Of a DNA stretch of 64,000 nucleotides, positions 44,201-53,322 are shown in pieces (positions within the stretch are counted from its first letter, which is position 1; each line of letters opens with the position of its first letter). The DNA is from Culex pipiens pallens. Its lineage: Eukaryota; Arthropoda; Insecta; Diptera; Culicidae. A program made the position numbers and the translations under genes. Location of the stretch: contig NC_068938.1 of the NCBI RefSeq assembly GCF_016801865.2, forward strand, positions 196,758,429 to 196,822,428, written 5' to 3'. The notes under the pieces were generated by a model, which was not told where the DNA came from, did no database searches, and saw only the letters and a program-made list of their open reading frames with translations.

Positions 44201-47200
44201 TCACCTAAACAACTCACCATCTTCTAACGTCAATATCTCAGCAACTAAAGGTCCGATTTACAATGTTAAATTATGAAACAATCGTTAAATTTTTACGATC
44301 TTTTCGAAAACAATATTTTCAAAAAAATTAAAATCAAGACTAATTATAAAATGGTCAAACATTCAATATTACACTCTTTTGAAATGTTAGTCTTGATTTT
44401 TTTTAAATATTGTTTTCAAAAAGATCGTAAAAATTTAACGATTGTTACATAATTTAACATTGTAAATCGGACCTTTAGTTGCTGAGATATTGACGTTAGA
44501 AGATGGTGAGTTGTTTAGGTGAGACTTAGAAAACATAAATTTTCCTGTTTTTAAACCTTTGCATGGCAATATCTCAGCAACTAGCAACTACAAGACACAA
44601 AATCGATCAAAAAATTCCTTCAAAAGATACTGATTTTTTAATTTTCACATATCATTTTGAATGGACAAATGAACGAACTAATGATGCAAAATGGCTTCTT
44701 TGGGCATACCGAAGGCACCAAAAAAGTTTAAGCCGGATTAAAAAATACAAAAATTAAAATTAAAGAAAAAAGACCGATTCCGTAGAGAACTGCCCAATTT
44801 AAAAAAATAAAAATATTTTTATTGAAAAGATCACAAATTTCGCAAAGCTAAACAGGAACATTTTTATCAAAAAAAGGTTGAGTACTTTTCGATTGTAAAT
44901 TCGATTTTGCTTACGAAAAAAAATATTTTAAAAAAGGTCGGATTTTCGATACATAAAAAAACACTTTAAAAAAATATCTTTAAAGCTAGATTTTTTTCGT
45001 AAAACTAAAAAAAATACACATTTTGGGAATTCAACTTCAAGTCATAAACAGTGAAATAAAAAAAATGCAAATTGTTTTCCCGAGTACCTTTTTCTGAAAA
45101 GTCCAAACCATCACCTACAACTTTGCCGAAGACACCATATCGATATGAAAATCCCTTCTTCATTCACCCATTTGGTATGAATACATACAAAGAGACGAGT
45201 TGTTCTTTTTAGTTCCAATACTGACCAGTCCGCAAAATTGTATGGAAAAACAAACGATGCATAATTGTTTTTTTTGACATAAGAGCAATTCCATTTCAAA
45301 TAGGGAATCGGTTGTACCCGACCCTCTCCGATTTCAATGAAACTTTGCAGACATGTTATCCTACGCTTATATAAGCCATTTTTGTGTATATGGAGCAAGT
45401 TACACTCGACAATGACATTTGAGAAGGGCGTAAGTGTTTTAAATATTTTTATATTTCGTAATTTAAATATTGCTGTATCTCGAAGCCGTTACATCGTATC
45501 ATAAAGTGGTCAAAGACAAGCATGTAGGAAAATTGACGACCCGCATAGTCAACAACCATACAGTCACCATTTGGCGAATGATTTTTCCTAAATGATCTTA
45601 ATAATACACCAAATAGGGTACAACCGTACATTTTCCATTCCCCAAACAATCCTACAATTTATTAAATAGGTCGTTAGGTAATGTTACAATACATTTTTAC
45701 AAGGGATTTTTTTCGTGGATCATAGCCATACCCTACCCCAAACTGTTCAATTCTTATTTTATGTGAACCGTACCACAAATTAATAAAATATGATTTTAAA
45801 TTGTGAACTGCTTTACCGACACTTACCGACACCATTTGAAAAGGGAGGAGCCAAAAAATAAACTTTACAAATGTTCGGGGAACTATGGATTCAACGGGAA
45901 TGGTAAGTATATGATTATTAATGGTGAGCGTTTTTTTTTTTGTAATGTCCGGGATTTGTTTCCGCTTGATGATGATGTCTCCTGTTGATTCTTCCGTTGT
46001 GCTGCCGCCTTATCTAATTGAGCTATCTCTGTTACATAACGTTTGGCGGTTTAAAATGCATTTTATTATGAAATGTGGCCTCAAAATTTATCATAAATAT
46101 ATCGTAACATGTATGGTAGAACCATACAAATAAATTATAGACCAATCACATGGCGAACAGTTATCGTTCTGATAATGGTCAATCAATTGTTTAAATTATT
46201 TGGACTTATAAAAATTATCACGAAAATAAATTAGCTTTACATACAAACTATATGGCAAACAGGTATATCGTTCAATGAATTGTTGAACAATGGTTTGAAT
46301 TGTTGGGACTTAGGAAAATTTTCGCTTAATTCAGGTATATCGTTCCATGAATTGTTGAACAATGGTTTGAATTGTTGGGACTTAGGAAAATTTTCGCTGA
46401 ATTCAGGTATATCGTTCCATGAAGTGTTAAAGTATTATTTGAATTATTCGGACTTAGGATTTTTGTTTTTGCTGTAGTTCAATTGGCTCAATCATACAAT
46501 ACCTGTTTCAAATAATCCTAAGCGTTTGGCGAACAGTTATATCGTTCCATGAATTGTTGTATACAATTGTTTGGATTATTGGGACTAAAGAGTTTTTCGC
46601 TGAGCTTCAAGTTGGAAATACTACGTCGGCTATGGCACCCTTATGTTTTAACAATAGCTGTTCCGAAAAATCCTTACCATAAGGCGAAAAGTTATATTTC
46701 TTCATGAATTGTTGAACAATTGTTTGAATCATCGGGACTTAAGAAAATTTTCGCTAAAATTTATTTTTGGCTCAATCATACAAAAACTGTTTGAAATAAT
46801 ACCAAACATATGAGGAATAATTATATCGTACCATTAATTGTTGTGCAATTGTTTCAATTATTAGGACTTAGGAAATTTAGGAAATTTTCCGCTTAGGTTT
46901 CTTTGACTAAATCATACCGAGTATCATAACTTTTATCATACCGGCTACAGTACTATTATGTTCTAACAATAGCTGTTTCGAACCATCCTAATCGTATGAC
47001 GAATAGATACCGTTCATTAAATTGTAGGAAAAAAAAATCAACCATTCGAATATGTCAAGATAAGTGTAACAATTCGGGAAATAGTACCATTTTAATTTTG
47101 TTATATGGTCGTGACATTATATCAACAATATCACAAATGGTAACCATACCAGAAATAATTTTCTTATGATTTCGACAGTTTCACCTTTGATATTTGATTA

Positions 47201-50200
47201 TGCGGGGAGCTTTCCGAAAAAAATACACTGAAAGAAAAACACACTCCAATTTTATGAGATTTTTTGACTTTTAAGTTTAAAAGTCAAATTTGAAGGTGAG
47301 CCCACGATTTTTTTACGTTCAATTTTTTTTTGTGAAAATAACCTAAGATGTTACAAAAATACTCACGAAAAATGCAGGATGGAGCAACTCACTTAAAAAA
47401 TACAAAAATCATTTACTGAAACAGTTTTTTTTTTCAAAAGTGCTCTAAACATCAAAATTTTCAAAAACCGACGAGAGTCGATTCTCCATACAATTTTAAA
47501 TACAAGCCTCCATATTGACCATTGTCCTTAGTCCAATCCTTGTGAAGTTACAGCGGTTTTAAAAATAAAAATGATGAAAAAATTGGTTTTTTGATGGTTT
47601 TTGGCAATTTCTATGAGACAGACTTGATTTTTCAGTCTCGAAAATATTTTTACCGGAAAGCTCGTCCAAATTTCCCATAAGATTGCCTTTGACCACGAAC
47701 GAAAAAAAACGTGGGCTCACCTTCAAATTTGACTTTTATCCTTAAAAATCAAAAAATCTCATAATATTGGAGTGTTTTTTTCTTTAAGTGTATCTTTTCG
47801 GAAAGCCCGTCAAATTTCCTACAAGTTTGTCTTTGACCACTTTTTGATACGATGCAACGGCTTCGAGATACAGCAATATTTAAATTACGAAACACAAAAA
47901 TATTTAACACACTTACGCCCTTCTCAAATGTCATTGTCGAGTGTAACTGGCTCCATATACACAACAATGGCTTATTTATGCCTAGGGTAACATGTCTACA
48001 AAATTTCATTGAAATCGGAGAGGGTCGAGAAGAAAGTACCTGTTTTGGGCTGGAATTGCTCACAAGGATAAAGCTTCCTCTAAATGAAAAACCCGATTTA
48101 ATATCACCAGAGGTGAAATAGAGCCTTTCTTACAAAACTCCGAGAAATATATTGGTGCAATTAATTTTTCAGAAACATAATGATACCACCTAAAGCTTCG
48201 AATCTTTTTAGGCTAAAATTCGAATGCCATTTTTTTTAAATTTATTTTTTTAATTATTTGTCGCAAGATATTTAAATTTAATTAAGAAAAACATTGGATT
48301 GACATTTTTAGAAAAAAATGAAGGATACTCAGTCTTTATTGTTAGTCTATGATAAACATAAAAAGATATGAATCGCTATTGCACTTTGTCTACACTGAGC
48401 AAAACTTACACAGCTTAACGAAGTGTTCTACACATGATCTGGCCCTGCTGTACAGAGCACTCAAAAATCAGTCGCAAAACACTTGAATTTTGGGCACCTT
48501 AAGATGCTGTCAATTCAATAGCACAACACTTGAATTTGATGTGTTGTGTCACATGAAAAACTACATTATATCTATCGGTTTTAAATGGCGTTTCCTTCTA
48601 TAATCAATCCATGTTTGTGTGAAATAGAAAAGGATGTCGGTTTGTTAAAAATAGAAGAAGTTGCGTCATAAAATTAATTTGAGCGCTTTTATTTTCTATC
48701 AACTTTGCTTGTCAAAAATGGAAATTTGTTTTTTTGTTGTTGTTGAATTGTCTCTTCTTCCGGTTGTCCCTGCTCCAGGATCGTCCTCCTGGTCAGGTTC
48801 GGGTTGTTCGCCACCACCGCTTTCTGCGGAGATGGAGGCCCCCGGGGAATCTTCTTGTTGATTCGGAACCGCGGTCGGTTCCATCTAATCAAACTGTGCC
48901 TTGACCATCTGAATGACGCATTGCTTGGCCCCTGGGTGGAATGCATTCGAATCCAGCTTCTCACCGATTCTCCAGCACCAGGCGGGTGTTTTCCTTAATT
49001 TCATCAAACGCTTCCTGGTACGGCATCTGCAGCTCAACCGCATCCTTCCTGCAAATCACACAAAATAAATCCCAAAATCAAAACAAAACCCCACAAAAAA
49101 ATCTTTCTCCCCACTCACCAAGTGGGTGAATCTGCGGAAAGCACCTATATCGCCAAAGTTGGCCTCTTTCCGGGTACGGGAGACCGAGCCCTTCCGCTGG
49201 CCATACGGACACAGCCTTGTGAAGATGCTCGTCTTCGCGGCCACAAACCGGGCAAGAAATTTACTGGACAGGAACATGGCGGCAGCGAACTCACGCGGTC
49301 AATCAAGCCTGCGAAAAACGAACACACCGGACCGCCAAAACACAAATGAAGAAACGAAGCAAAGTCTGCCGAAGCTGTCACGAAACTGCATTTCAAATCA
49401 AAACAAGATCAATTTCAAGTCTGGAGTTTTTTTTTGAAAAGGTCCTATAAACCAAATTTTCATTTTTTGCTTTTTGGGTGTTTTTGAATACCCCTGAGTC
49501 AAGGCGGTTCTAAAAACACCCAAAAAGCAAAAATTTAAAATTTGGTTTATAGGTCCTTTTAAAAAAAAAAACTCCAGAAGTGTTTTCCTCATCACTTTGA
49601 ATAGTTCAGCACAGTGGGGCAAATTCATGAGCAAAACACTTGAAAAGTTTGATCCACCCGAATGAAAATAAGGTGTCAAAAAATACCAAAAAGTCAATCG
49701 CTAAAACACTTGATTATCAAGGATTGGATATCAAGGATTGGATTGAAATTCAAACACAAACAAATTAGATCTAAGATGTGGCTTTATTGAATCATTCAAG
49801 TGTTTGGGCACTTGACTAAAAAGTGTGGCGTATTTTCAGTGTACTATGAGAAGCCAGAAAGAACACTTTCACGCGCAGCGTACAAGCGCTGGCGTTGAAG
49901 CTTCGACTTGACGACTTGTCGAGCTTTCGAGCGAGAACGAGCTGGGACTTCGAATTTGATGTTCAGTATATGATTCTGTATAAAACCAAAAAATTAATAA
50001 GAAAAAATAGGGTAAAAATAAGACGAAAAACATTAAAATGGCTATATCTCTGGAAATACATTTTGGAAAAGCTTCAAATTTTGGGCCCAATCAGTTTATG
50101 GCGCATGTTTTCGAATGGCTTTTTGTTTGAAACTGAATTCGTTTAATTTGATAGTGTTATCTGTAAAATAGTCCAAAAAATGCCTCTAAAAATGGCTTTG

Positions 50201-51200
50201 ACCACATTTACTGGTCGAAAATTGTGAATCGAAAAATAAAATGTTCGTCTCCGACCCCACGGCTACAAATCTGAAATATAAAAATGGTGGGTTTTACGAG
50301 CGGTTTTCCAGTGATGGAAGACACAAATTTTTAAGAGCGGATACAGACATCGCTCATGTATTTCAGAAAAAGAGCTCTCAAAAATCAGACTTTGAGTTCC
50401 GGGTTTCGGGCCAAAATTCAATCGAAAGAGCGCATCTAAACCTTCATTTTTTCCTCGGACGAATCCTCGCCGTGCACGATATTTTTAGATTTCTGAGAAA
50501 AGCGTTTTTCCAAAAGCAAACCTTAAACCTTTCTTTTGTAAGAAAGGCAAAAAAAATTAAAGATCGCGAAAAAAAAATGGTAGAGGACTATTATAATGGC
50601 GAAGGAATCGATGAAAGTAATTTCATCCAAATAAAAGGCGTAATCTATCCACAAGTTCTCCCCGGAGGCTTTCTTCGAACTGGCTTGTGTTCGATTAGAT
50701 TAGATTAGATTACATTAGATTAGATTAGATTGGATTGGATTGGATTAGATTAGATTAGATTAGACTAGATTAGATTGAGGACTTGAGAAATTGGTCCAAT
50801 ACAAACTTAGGAGTCAATCTTTGATTTCAGGGGTTTACAGATTAGTTTTATTGTGTTAACAGTTGTTGATTATGCCATGATTTTGTAGAGAATCTCATTT
50901 TCCTTTTATTGTTAATTTGATTTAGAATGGATAAAGAAATACAGAACGTTCTACATAAAAGCAAGCTTTTCTATGTAGTTATGAACCAAATTCCATTTTT
51001 TTTTTCAGAAAAGTGAACAACAATCACTCACATATTGACGATAAACGGATGGTCGATTTCGTGCAGGATGTTCTTCTCGTTCTTGACGTGCTCGATCTGC
51101 TTCAACCGTATCACGTCGGCCATCGCGAGGATCTTCATGGCCCAGTACTTGTCCGTCACTTTGTCCCGACATAGGCACACCCGCCCAAACGTTCCGGTTC
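32128..51200 (-). CDS. Pka-C3: cAMP-dependent protein kinase catalytic subunit, DC2/PRKX type (last five exons)
   Basis: Exons on the minus strand in order: 51200-51032, 42922-42567, 42259-42078, 36582-36505, 32253-32128. They splice in phase to about 303 codons covering the kinase from inside the glycine loop (TGTFGRV) to the stop. The motifs AMKIL, YRDLKPEN, DFGFAKK, TLCGTPEYLAPE and C-terminal FEDF match the PKA/PRKX family. RLKQIEHVKNEKNIL and LLDRDGHLKITDF are closest to what I recall of Drosophila Pka-C3. It phosphorylates Ser/Thr targets; regulation by cAMP via regulatory subunits is family knowledge. The N-terminal exon or exons were not found up to 64000. Introns of 4.3, 5.5, 0.3 and 8.1 kb are filled with repeats and, in the last intron, an antisense SMYD4-like gene. 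Confidence 0.92.
32340..32925. repeat. TTCTTAAA-type low-complexity repeat
   Basis: CTTAAATT words are repeated irregularly, with a short regular block near 32380-32500. It lies in the last Pka-C3 intron. Similar words recur near 33160-33260. Confidence 0.65.
33611..33719. mobile_element. ~109 bp foldback MITE (CGTCATCAGGGG ends)
   Basis: The arms CGTCATCAGGGGTGACATTG and complement are almost perfect over 50 bp. A diverged copy at 52791-52905 lies inside H2. Transcribed, it would form a stable hairpin. Confidence 0.75.
33900..34185. mobile_element. Foldback element U, copy 2, with uninterrupted LTR-element target
   Basis: Homologous to 9536-9844 joined to 16414-16530. It contains TTGCTTATTGCGAGAT and TGCGGTCGTATCACCGCGCG. 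ATTTG at 34019-34023 is the site that in U1 became CAAAT-LTR element-CAAAT. Confidence 0.65.
34673..36343 (+). CDS. SET and MYND domain protein, SMYD4-like
   Basis: An intronless frame of 556 residues. TPR-like helices span about 55-125 (AAKLRQQGNRLYLDKQYDDA). The SET domain begins at GRGLVAERDFKPGDI (184 on) and is split by a MYND zinc finger with C216/C219, C230/C233, C239/C243 and H252/C256. It resumes with CLANHSHDPN (402-411) and ITVSYG (435-440), then a CRCPVC post-SET cluster (456-461). The order TPR-SET-MYND-SET fits SMYD4, a probable protein lysine methyltransferase; the substrate is unknown. The motif is NHSH where many SMYDs have NHSC. ATG 34673 is chosen because no in-frame ATG lies upstream in the open stretch. 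It lies antisense within the last Pka-C3 intron. Confidence 0.9.
   Translation: MFDANKIGEGFKALYQRTTGKLRPKSNVTDYRDFVLRRGGDLLVVSEPPKCNRKAAKLRQQGNRLYLDKQYDDAVSKYNESICYAEAGSEHLGMGYANRSAVYFEEGEYEYALVNIGLARENHYPEKFMPKLVEREEKCRERLTAGLSKGTVLPYSLDLNVAPNPKIPFIADGIAMRRYPQFGGRGLVAERDFKPGDIILDEKPMLMHLSSWRHYCSCCAAFFRGSLIPCPGCVNAMYCSEECRQQDYRYWHRFQCGFVEQLEHVQYVTSITGPKRFFYLLSAFGDNLDAMMAFCESEATDDPFTVDHTKEDRILEAMKVLHQAKVKQPLPEIEAIMRLAAAAFYAVFIKHQLLHQLANTGPKKDFIVRTFLDYIRKNTALSLDCLEFVHFTNVNAVSSISCLANHSHDPNALFQQRYGKLRFFVIRPIRAGDQITVSYGPTWWEPMPSYSSVYTCRCPVCDEADTAWCVREGTLPKEALRMLNERPPRGKNNAETEANVLRHLFAFFDRYGSYYPEGAMGPKLQVIKHLMCGQIHQGAWTLERAQVAAKVLGGGV
36481..36486 (+). terminator. Candidate poly(A) signal of the SMYD4-like gene
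   Basis: AATAAA lies 138 bp after the stop and ends 19 bp before the antisense Pka-C3 exon (36505-36582). Cleavage 10-30 nt downstream would fall at or inside that exon's splice-donor end. Confidence 0.6.
36505..36582 (-). CDS. Pka-C3: Pka-C3 exon, kinase C-lobe end
   Basis: Twenty-six codons, NGAEDIKRHRWFKHLDWD to NKKLK. This follows RLGNMK and contains the RHRWF segment typical of PKA. Donor GTAAGT, phase 0 at both ends. Confidence 0.92.
36719..36776. mobile_element. Half copy of the 20044 foldback element
   Basis: AGCAGGACAGATTCTTTG and GATTACATTGTTTTGCTA match the right arm of 20044-20184. Confidence 0.5.
36868..38190. repeat. GCGAG-rich sequence interrupted by a TIR element
   Basis: 36868-37199 and 38126-38190 are dense in CGCGAG and CTCGCG words and would pair extensively. 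A 926 bp element (37200-38125) splits them. No gene is supported despite some open frames. Confidence 0.5.
37200..38125. mobile_element. TIR element with TAGGGTAG ends
   Basis: The left end TAGGGTAGAGTAGTCATCAA and right end (complement of TAGGGTAGGGTAGTCATCAA) continue into TGAGACAC on both sides. The motif TGTCTCATTGTTCCCC recurs internally in both orientations. Non-coding. Confidence 0.75.
38328..38571 (+). mobile_element. tRNA-derived SINE family A, copy 2 (12 bp TSD)
   Basis: A 244 bp element flanked by TTATTTAATTTT on both sides (38316-38327 and 38572-38583). The tRNA-like head has B box GGTTCGAATCC (38395-38405) and an acceptor-like GCCCGTG/CGGCGGGC pairing. The tail ends CTATAAAGTCAACTT, as in copy 1. 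Confidence 0.9.
38728..38956 (+). mobile_element. tRNA-derived SINE family B, copy 2 (8 bp TSD)
   Basis: A-box-like GTGGCGCAGGGGTAGCGG and B box GGTTCGATTCC, followed by a 3' body shared with 22330-22580. The flanks are AATTTTTG at 38720-38727 and 38957-38964. Confidence 0.8.
39286..39511. mobile_element. MITE N, copy 1
   Basis: The ends TACACTCAATCCCCGG and complement, with GTCAAACTAAAAA in the arm, make a ~226 bp inverted-repeat element. Other copies are at 39906-40430 and 56375-56618. Confidence 0.75.
39906..40430. mobile_element. MITE N, copy 2, containing MITE M
   Basis: The same ends as N1, but interrupted by MITE M copy 2 (40053-40334) at a TA site. Without it the length matches N1 and N3. 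Confidence 0.75.
40053..40334. mobile_element. MITE M, copy 2
   Basis: TAAGGCTTTCTAGGCCCAGT at the left and GACTAGAAAGCCTTATA at the right. TA is duplicated at the boundary with N2. Confidence 0.75.
40893..41842. mobile_element. TIR element X, copy 2
   Basis: The ends TAGGGGAAATAAACCC and GGGTATATTTCCCCA are decayed inverted repeats. It is inverted relative to X1 and shares its core, including the frame around 41524-41676 containing RREKVSESEKLIL. Confidence 0.7.
42078..42259 (-). CDS. Pka-C3: Pka-C3 exon, kinase C-lobe
   Basis: Encodes VLIYEMVVGYPPFYDDNP through DRTKRLGNMK, including the invariant Arg region (TKRLG) of the C-lobe. The acceptor CGCTAG splits a Gly codon with the previous exon. 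Donor GTAGGA. Confidence 0.92.
42567..42922 (-). CDS. Pka-C3: Pka-C3 exon, catalytic and activation loops
   Basis: Carries the hinge (YMLFEYVSGGELF), catalytic loop YRDLKPEN, metal-binding DFG and activation segment TWTLCGTPEYLAPE, whose Thr is the PDK1-type phosphosite in PKA. Donor GTGAGT, acceptor TTTCCAG. All catalytic residues expected in this part are intact. Confidence 0.93.
43461..44793. mobile_element. Long inverted-repeat element L, copy 2 (complete)
   Basis: The left end AGCAATTCTCTAAGATTT and right end GTAGAGAACTGCCC are complementary in outline. Arms sharing TTTTTTAATCCGGCTGAAAC extend inward for hundreds of bases to a near-perfect central palindrome (44140-44583). No transposase. 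Related: L1 (6970-9283), L3 (58945-59890) and a diverged relative in 55180-56374. Confidence 0.7.
44140..44583. repeat. Near-perfect palindrome with ~200 bp arms
   Basis: The left arm from TAGTTGCTGAGATATTGCC is mirrored by the right arm ending GGCAATATCTCAGCAACTA. Only a few mismatches and one short indel are seen by eye, with a ~40 bp spacer near 44345-44385. The arms contain GATTTACAATGTTAAATTAT. Confidence 0.85.
46245..46460. repeat. 72 bp tandem repeat, ~3 copies plus diverged neighbours
   Basis: GGTATATCGTTCCATGAATT and GTTTGAATTGTTGGGACTTA repeat every 72 bp. Decayed versions continue to about 46980. The period is a multiple of three, which makes a short open frame I do not consider a gene. 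Confidence 0.7.
47227..47783. mobile_element. Inverted-repeat unit (ACACTGAAAGAAAAACACAC ends)
   Basis: Arms of ~90 bp: ACACTGAAAGAAAAACACAC with CAAATTTGAAGGTGAGCCCA on the left, and complements on the right up to AAGTGTATC. Non-coding. Confidence 0.6.
48699..49277 (-). pseudogene. Broken two-exon gene fragment, product not recognised
   Basis: ATG 49277 opens 53 codons with G/C-ended codons (starting MFLSSKFLARFVAAKTSI) ending at a GTGAGT donor (exon 49277-49119). A second exon-like stretch from about 49044 reads DAVELQMPYQEAFDEIKENT. It meets TGA at 48963-48961. One frame over, coding continues as GEKLDSNAFHPGAKQCVIQM to TAG 48887-48885. Directly after, in the same frame, an acidic stretch starting MEPTAVPNQQEDSPG runs to 48699. 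The pattern suggests a host gene copy broken by a frameshift and a stop. It could instead be two short genes, or contain an assembly error. Confidence 0.45.
49421..49577. mobile_element. Foldback element A, copy 2 (4 bp TSD AAGT)
   Basis: A 157 bp hairpin starting CTGGAGTTTTTTTTTGAAAA, flanked by AAGT (49417-49420 and 49578-49581). It matches copy 1 at 363-517. Confidence 0.8.
49990..50777. repeat. Unassigned sequence ending in an ATTAG microsatellite
   Basis: 50241-50708 is open on the plus strand (155 codons), but its composition is A/T-rich and Lys/Phe-rich. It shows no recognised domain and runs directly into the microsatellite (50693-50777, ATTAG units with ATTGG variants). I do not support it as a gene. 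Confidence 0.5.
51032..51200 (-). CDS. Pka-C3: Pka-C3 exon, N-lobe
   Basis: Begins within the glycine loop (TGTFGRV). Carries the ATP-binding Lys in AMKIL and the helix-C Glu in HVKNEKNIL, and ends HPFIVN. The acceptor TTTGTTACAG requires a previous exon ending with G of a Gly codon. Donor GTGAGT. The upstream exon was not located. Confidence 0.92.
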
Positions 51201-51990
51201 CTGTAACAAAGAAATAAAAAAAAAGCAATTGTCAGTTAAAGTGAAATTAAAACACTCGCACACGCGCTTTTATGTCGTGTTTATTGAAGAAAAAATAGTA
51301 AGGGGAAAGGGGACAGTTGATTGATGAATGGAATATTTTATGATTGGCTATCACGTAAACACGCGGCCGCCGGTGTATCGTTAATCAATTTGTTGCCCAG
51401 CCTGTACCTTCTTCCCTGCCCCCCTCTCAAGCTTTGAAATCGACTCTTAAATTGATTGAGTGCGACACAATTGAGGGTGCCTTGGCGTCACTTTTCCAAC
51501 CCCATCTTGAAATTGATTTGGGGTTTTCCGGGAAAAGGGTTTCTCCCAGCTCATCATTATCACCATCATCATCGTCGTCGCGGCGCAAAAGGTGAAAAGT
51601 GAAGGACGCGTCCTTCAATCTCCAGAGGGATAAAAGCAAAGTCAATCGATCCCGGGAAACGGGGATTACATGCAAAGTCAAACACCTCATCCAGGCAAAA
51701 GCCAATTCTCGGAAGGACAAATCTGCCCCCTGGGCGGCTTTTCCCCCTACCGAGCTTCCATCGTGGAGGCTGTGGGACACGTGTTTCCGGCAAGGATGAC
51801 TCGTGCTAAGCCTCAACCGGTTCAAATTTATTCTTTTAATGACCTGTAGGCCAGCTCAGGCTGTCAAATGGTATCACTTTGTGGCCCAAGTTCCAGAAAT
51901 TAGGAAGTTTAAATTTTTTTTTGAATGTTTTTTTTTATCTCAAATAAAATTACAATTGCTAAAAGTTTTATATTATAAAGATTTCAATAA
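51201..51990. other. Mostly single-copy-looking intronic DNA
   Basis: This segment lacks the repeat families seen elsewhere and is locally G/C-rich (about 51430-51800), with open frames on both strands. None shows a domain, start context or splice pattern I can support. It could hold regulatory sequence of Pka-C3. Confidence 0.35.
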
Positions 51991-52005
51991 ATTGTGTTTA
52001 TTTAA

Positions 52006-53201
52006 TAGTGCGTCCATCCCGGGAATTCCCGGGACAAAAATCCCGGGATTTTTCCAAAACCGGGAATTCCCGAATCCCGGGATTTTTAATAATTCGTCCC
52101 GGGAATTCCCGCAATAGAAAAAAACGATTTTTTTATTCTGGAAATTCAGACTTGGTTGTGGAAACAGATAACAAGTTTATTACTTAGTAATCGATAAGAA
52201 TTTTAAAGCATTAAAATTTTTACTCGGCATATATCATTATTCATTTGGCTTATTAGGGAAAATTGTTAAAATATTGAATGTTTTCTATTTAATTCTATTT
52301 ATTCACGTATTTAGCGTATATTTATGATTTTGAATTTGAAAAAAACATATAAAAATATTTTTCATCGAATTAAGGCAGCTGTTGATGCATTTTTTTTCCA
52401 TAATGTTTTGATTGACTTCATTAAAACAGGAACAGAACAATCAGTACACCGATTTCCAAATTTATTTCTTTAAAATGTCCTGTAACTATTTTGAGTTTAG
52501 TGTCGATTTTCCCCAGCTGGCAGAAGTAACTCAAAGATATCTTTTTAAATACATTTGAAATAAAACATGAAATTTAATCTAAAATTTGCATTAACCGGTA
52601 TTATTTTATTTGTTTCTGCTTCTAGTTTTTTTTTATTAAATTTTCAAAGAATTTTTTCTGGCTTTTCTAGTCATTTCATATATTTTCTTTTTACAAATCT
52701 ATTTCTTTCATTTATTTTTGTATATCTACAAAAATAAATAAAAGAAATAGATTTACAAAAAGAAATTCAAATTCGATTTGAATCACAATGTACCGTCATC
52801 AGGGGTGACATTAGGTCTAGGGGTGAGATTGGGTCATACAAAATAGCTGAAGTTTGTATGACCCGATCTCACCCCCCAAACCCAATGTCACACCTAATGA
52901 CGGTATTTAAAATTGTGGTTATTTTATAATCCATAATGTTGTGTACATAAAAAAAAAATAAAATTCCTTTTAAACTATCTAATAATTGCTGTCCTTGTTT
53001 TGATTGAAGTGTTAATTATCATCAATTATTATTATTGAGCTTATTCTATAATTTTAAGCTTGAGAACATAATCAATATAATGCAAACATAGATTTTATGA
53101 CTGTTTCAAACATTTCCCAGGATCCCGGGAATTCCAGGGATTTAAAAAATATTTTTCCCGTTTCCCGGGAAATTCAAAACCCGGGAAAATTGGACGCCCT
53201 A
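52006..53201. mobile_element. hAT-like non-autonomous element H2 (8 bp TSD TTATTTAA)
   Basis: The ends TAGTGCGTCCATCCC and GGGAAAATTGGACGCCCTA are inverted repeats. TTATTTAA flanks it (51998-52005 and 53202-53209). CCCGGG-rich subterminal regions match H1. It contains a 115 bp foldback (52791-52905). Confidence 0.85.
52791..52905. mobile_element. Foldback MITE, copy 2 (inside H2)
   Basis: TACCGTCATCAGGGGTGACA and its complement with mismatches. Related to 33611-33719 and probably inserted at TA. Confidence 0.75.
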
Positions 53202-53322
53202 TTATTTAATTAATAAAATAACTCTGGCTCAGAGTTTACAATTACAAAGATACACACATATGATAAAAAAATGGCGAGAAAAAGAAATAAATTTCTTCAA
53301 TGATAAAAATAGAATTACATAT

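Larger units (their letters stand above)
45296..48060. mobile_element. Inverted-repeat element Q, ~2.8 kb
   Basis: The segment near 45310-45545 (GACCCTCTCCGATTTCAATG) recurs inverted at about 47805-48040 (CATTGAAATCGGAGAGGGTC). Between them lie a 72 bp tandem repeat block (46245-46460) and a smaller inverted-repeat unit (47227-47783). No transposase recognised. The outer ends are uncertain. Confidence 0.5.
48391..49844. mobile_element. Possible transposon R carrying a captured gene fragment
   Basis: The outer ends TACACTGA (48391) and TCAGTGTA (about 49837-49844) are complementary. The motif AACACTTGA is repeated on both sides (48481, 48524, 49639, 49705 and inverted near 49797) around a G/C-rich core with exon-like sequence. 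The short ends make the boundaries uncertain. Confidence 0.35.

Noticed and set aside
50241..50708. 155-codon open frame as a gene
   Set aside because: A/T-rich Lys/Phe-biased composition, no domain, and it ends by reading into the microsatellite.
50693..50777. Telomere-like repeat
   Set aside because: The unit is ATTAG with ATTGG variants, not the TTAGG insect telomere repeat; a simple microsatellite.
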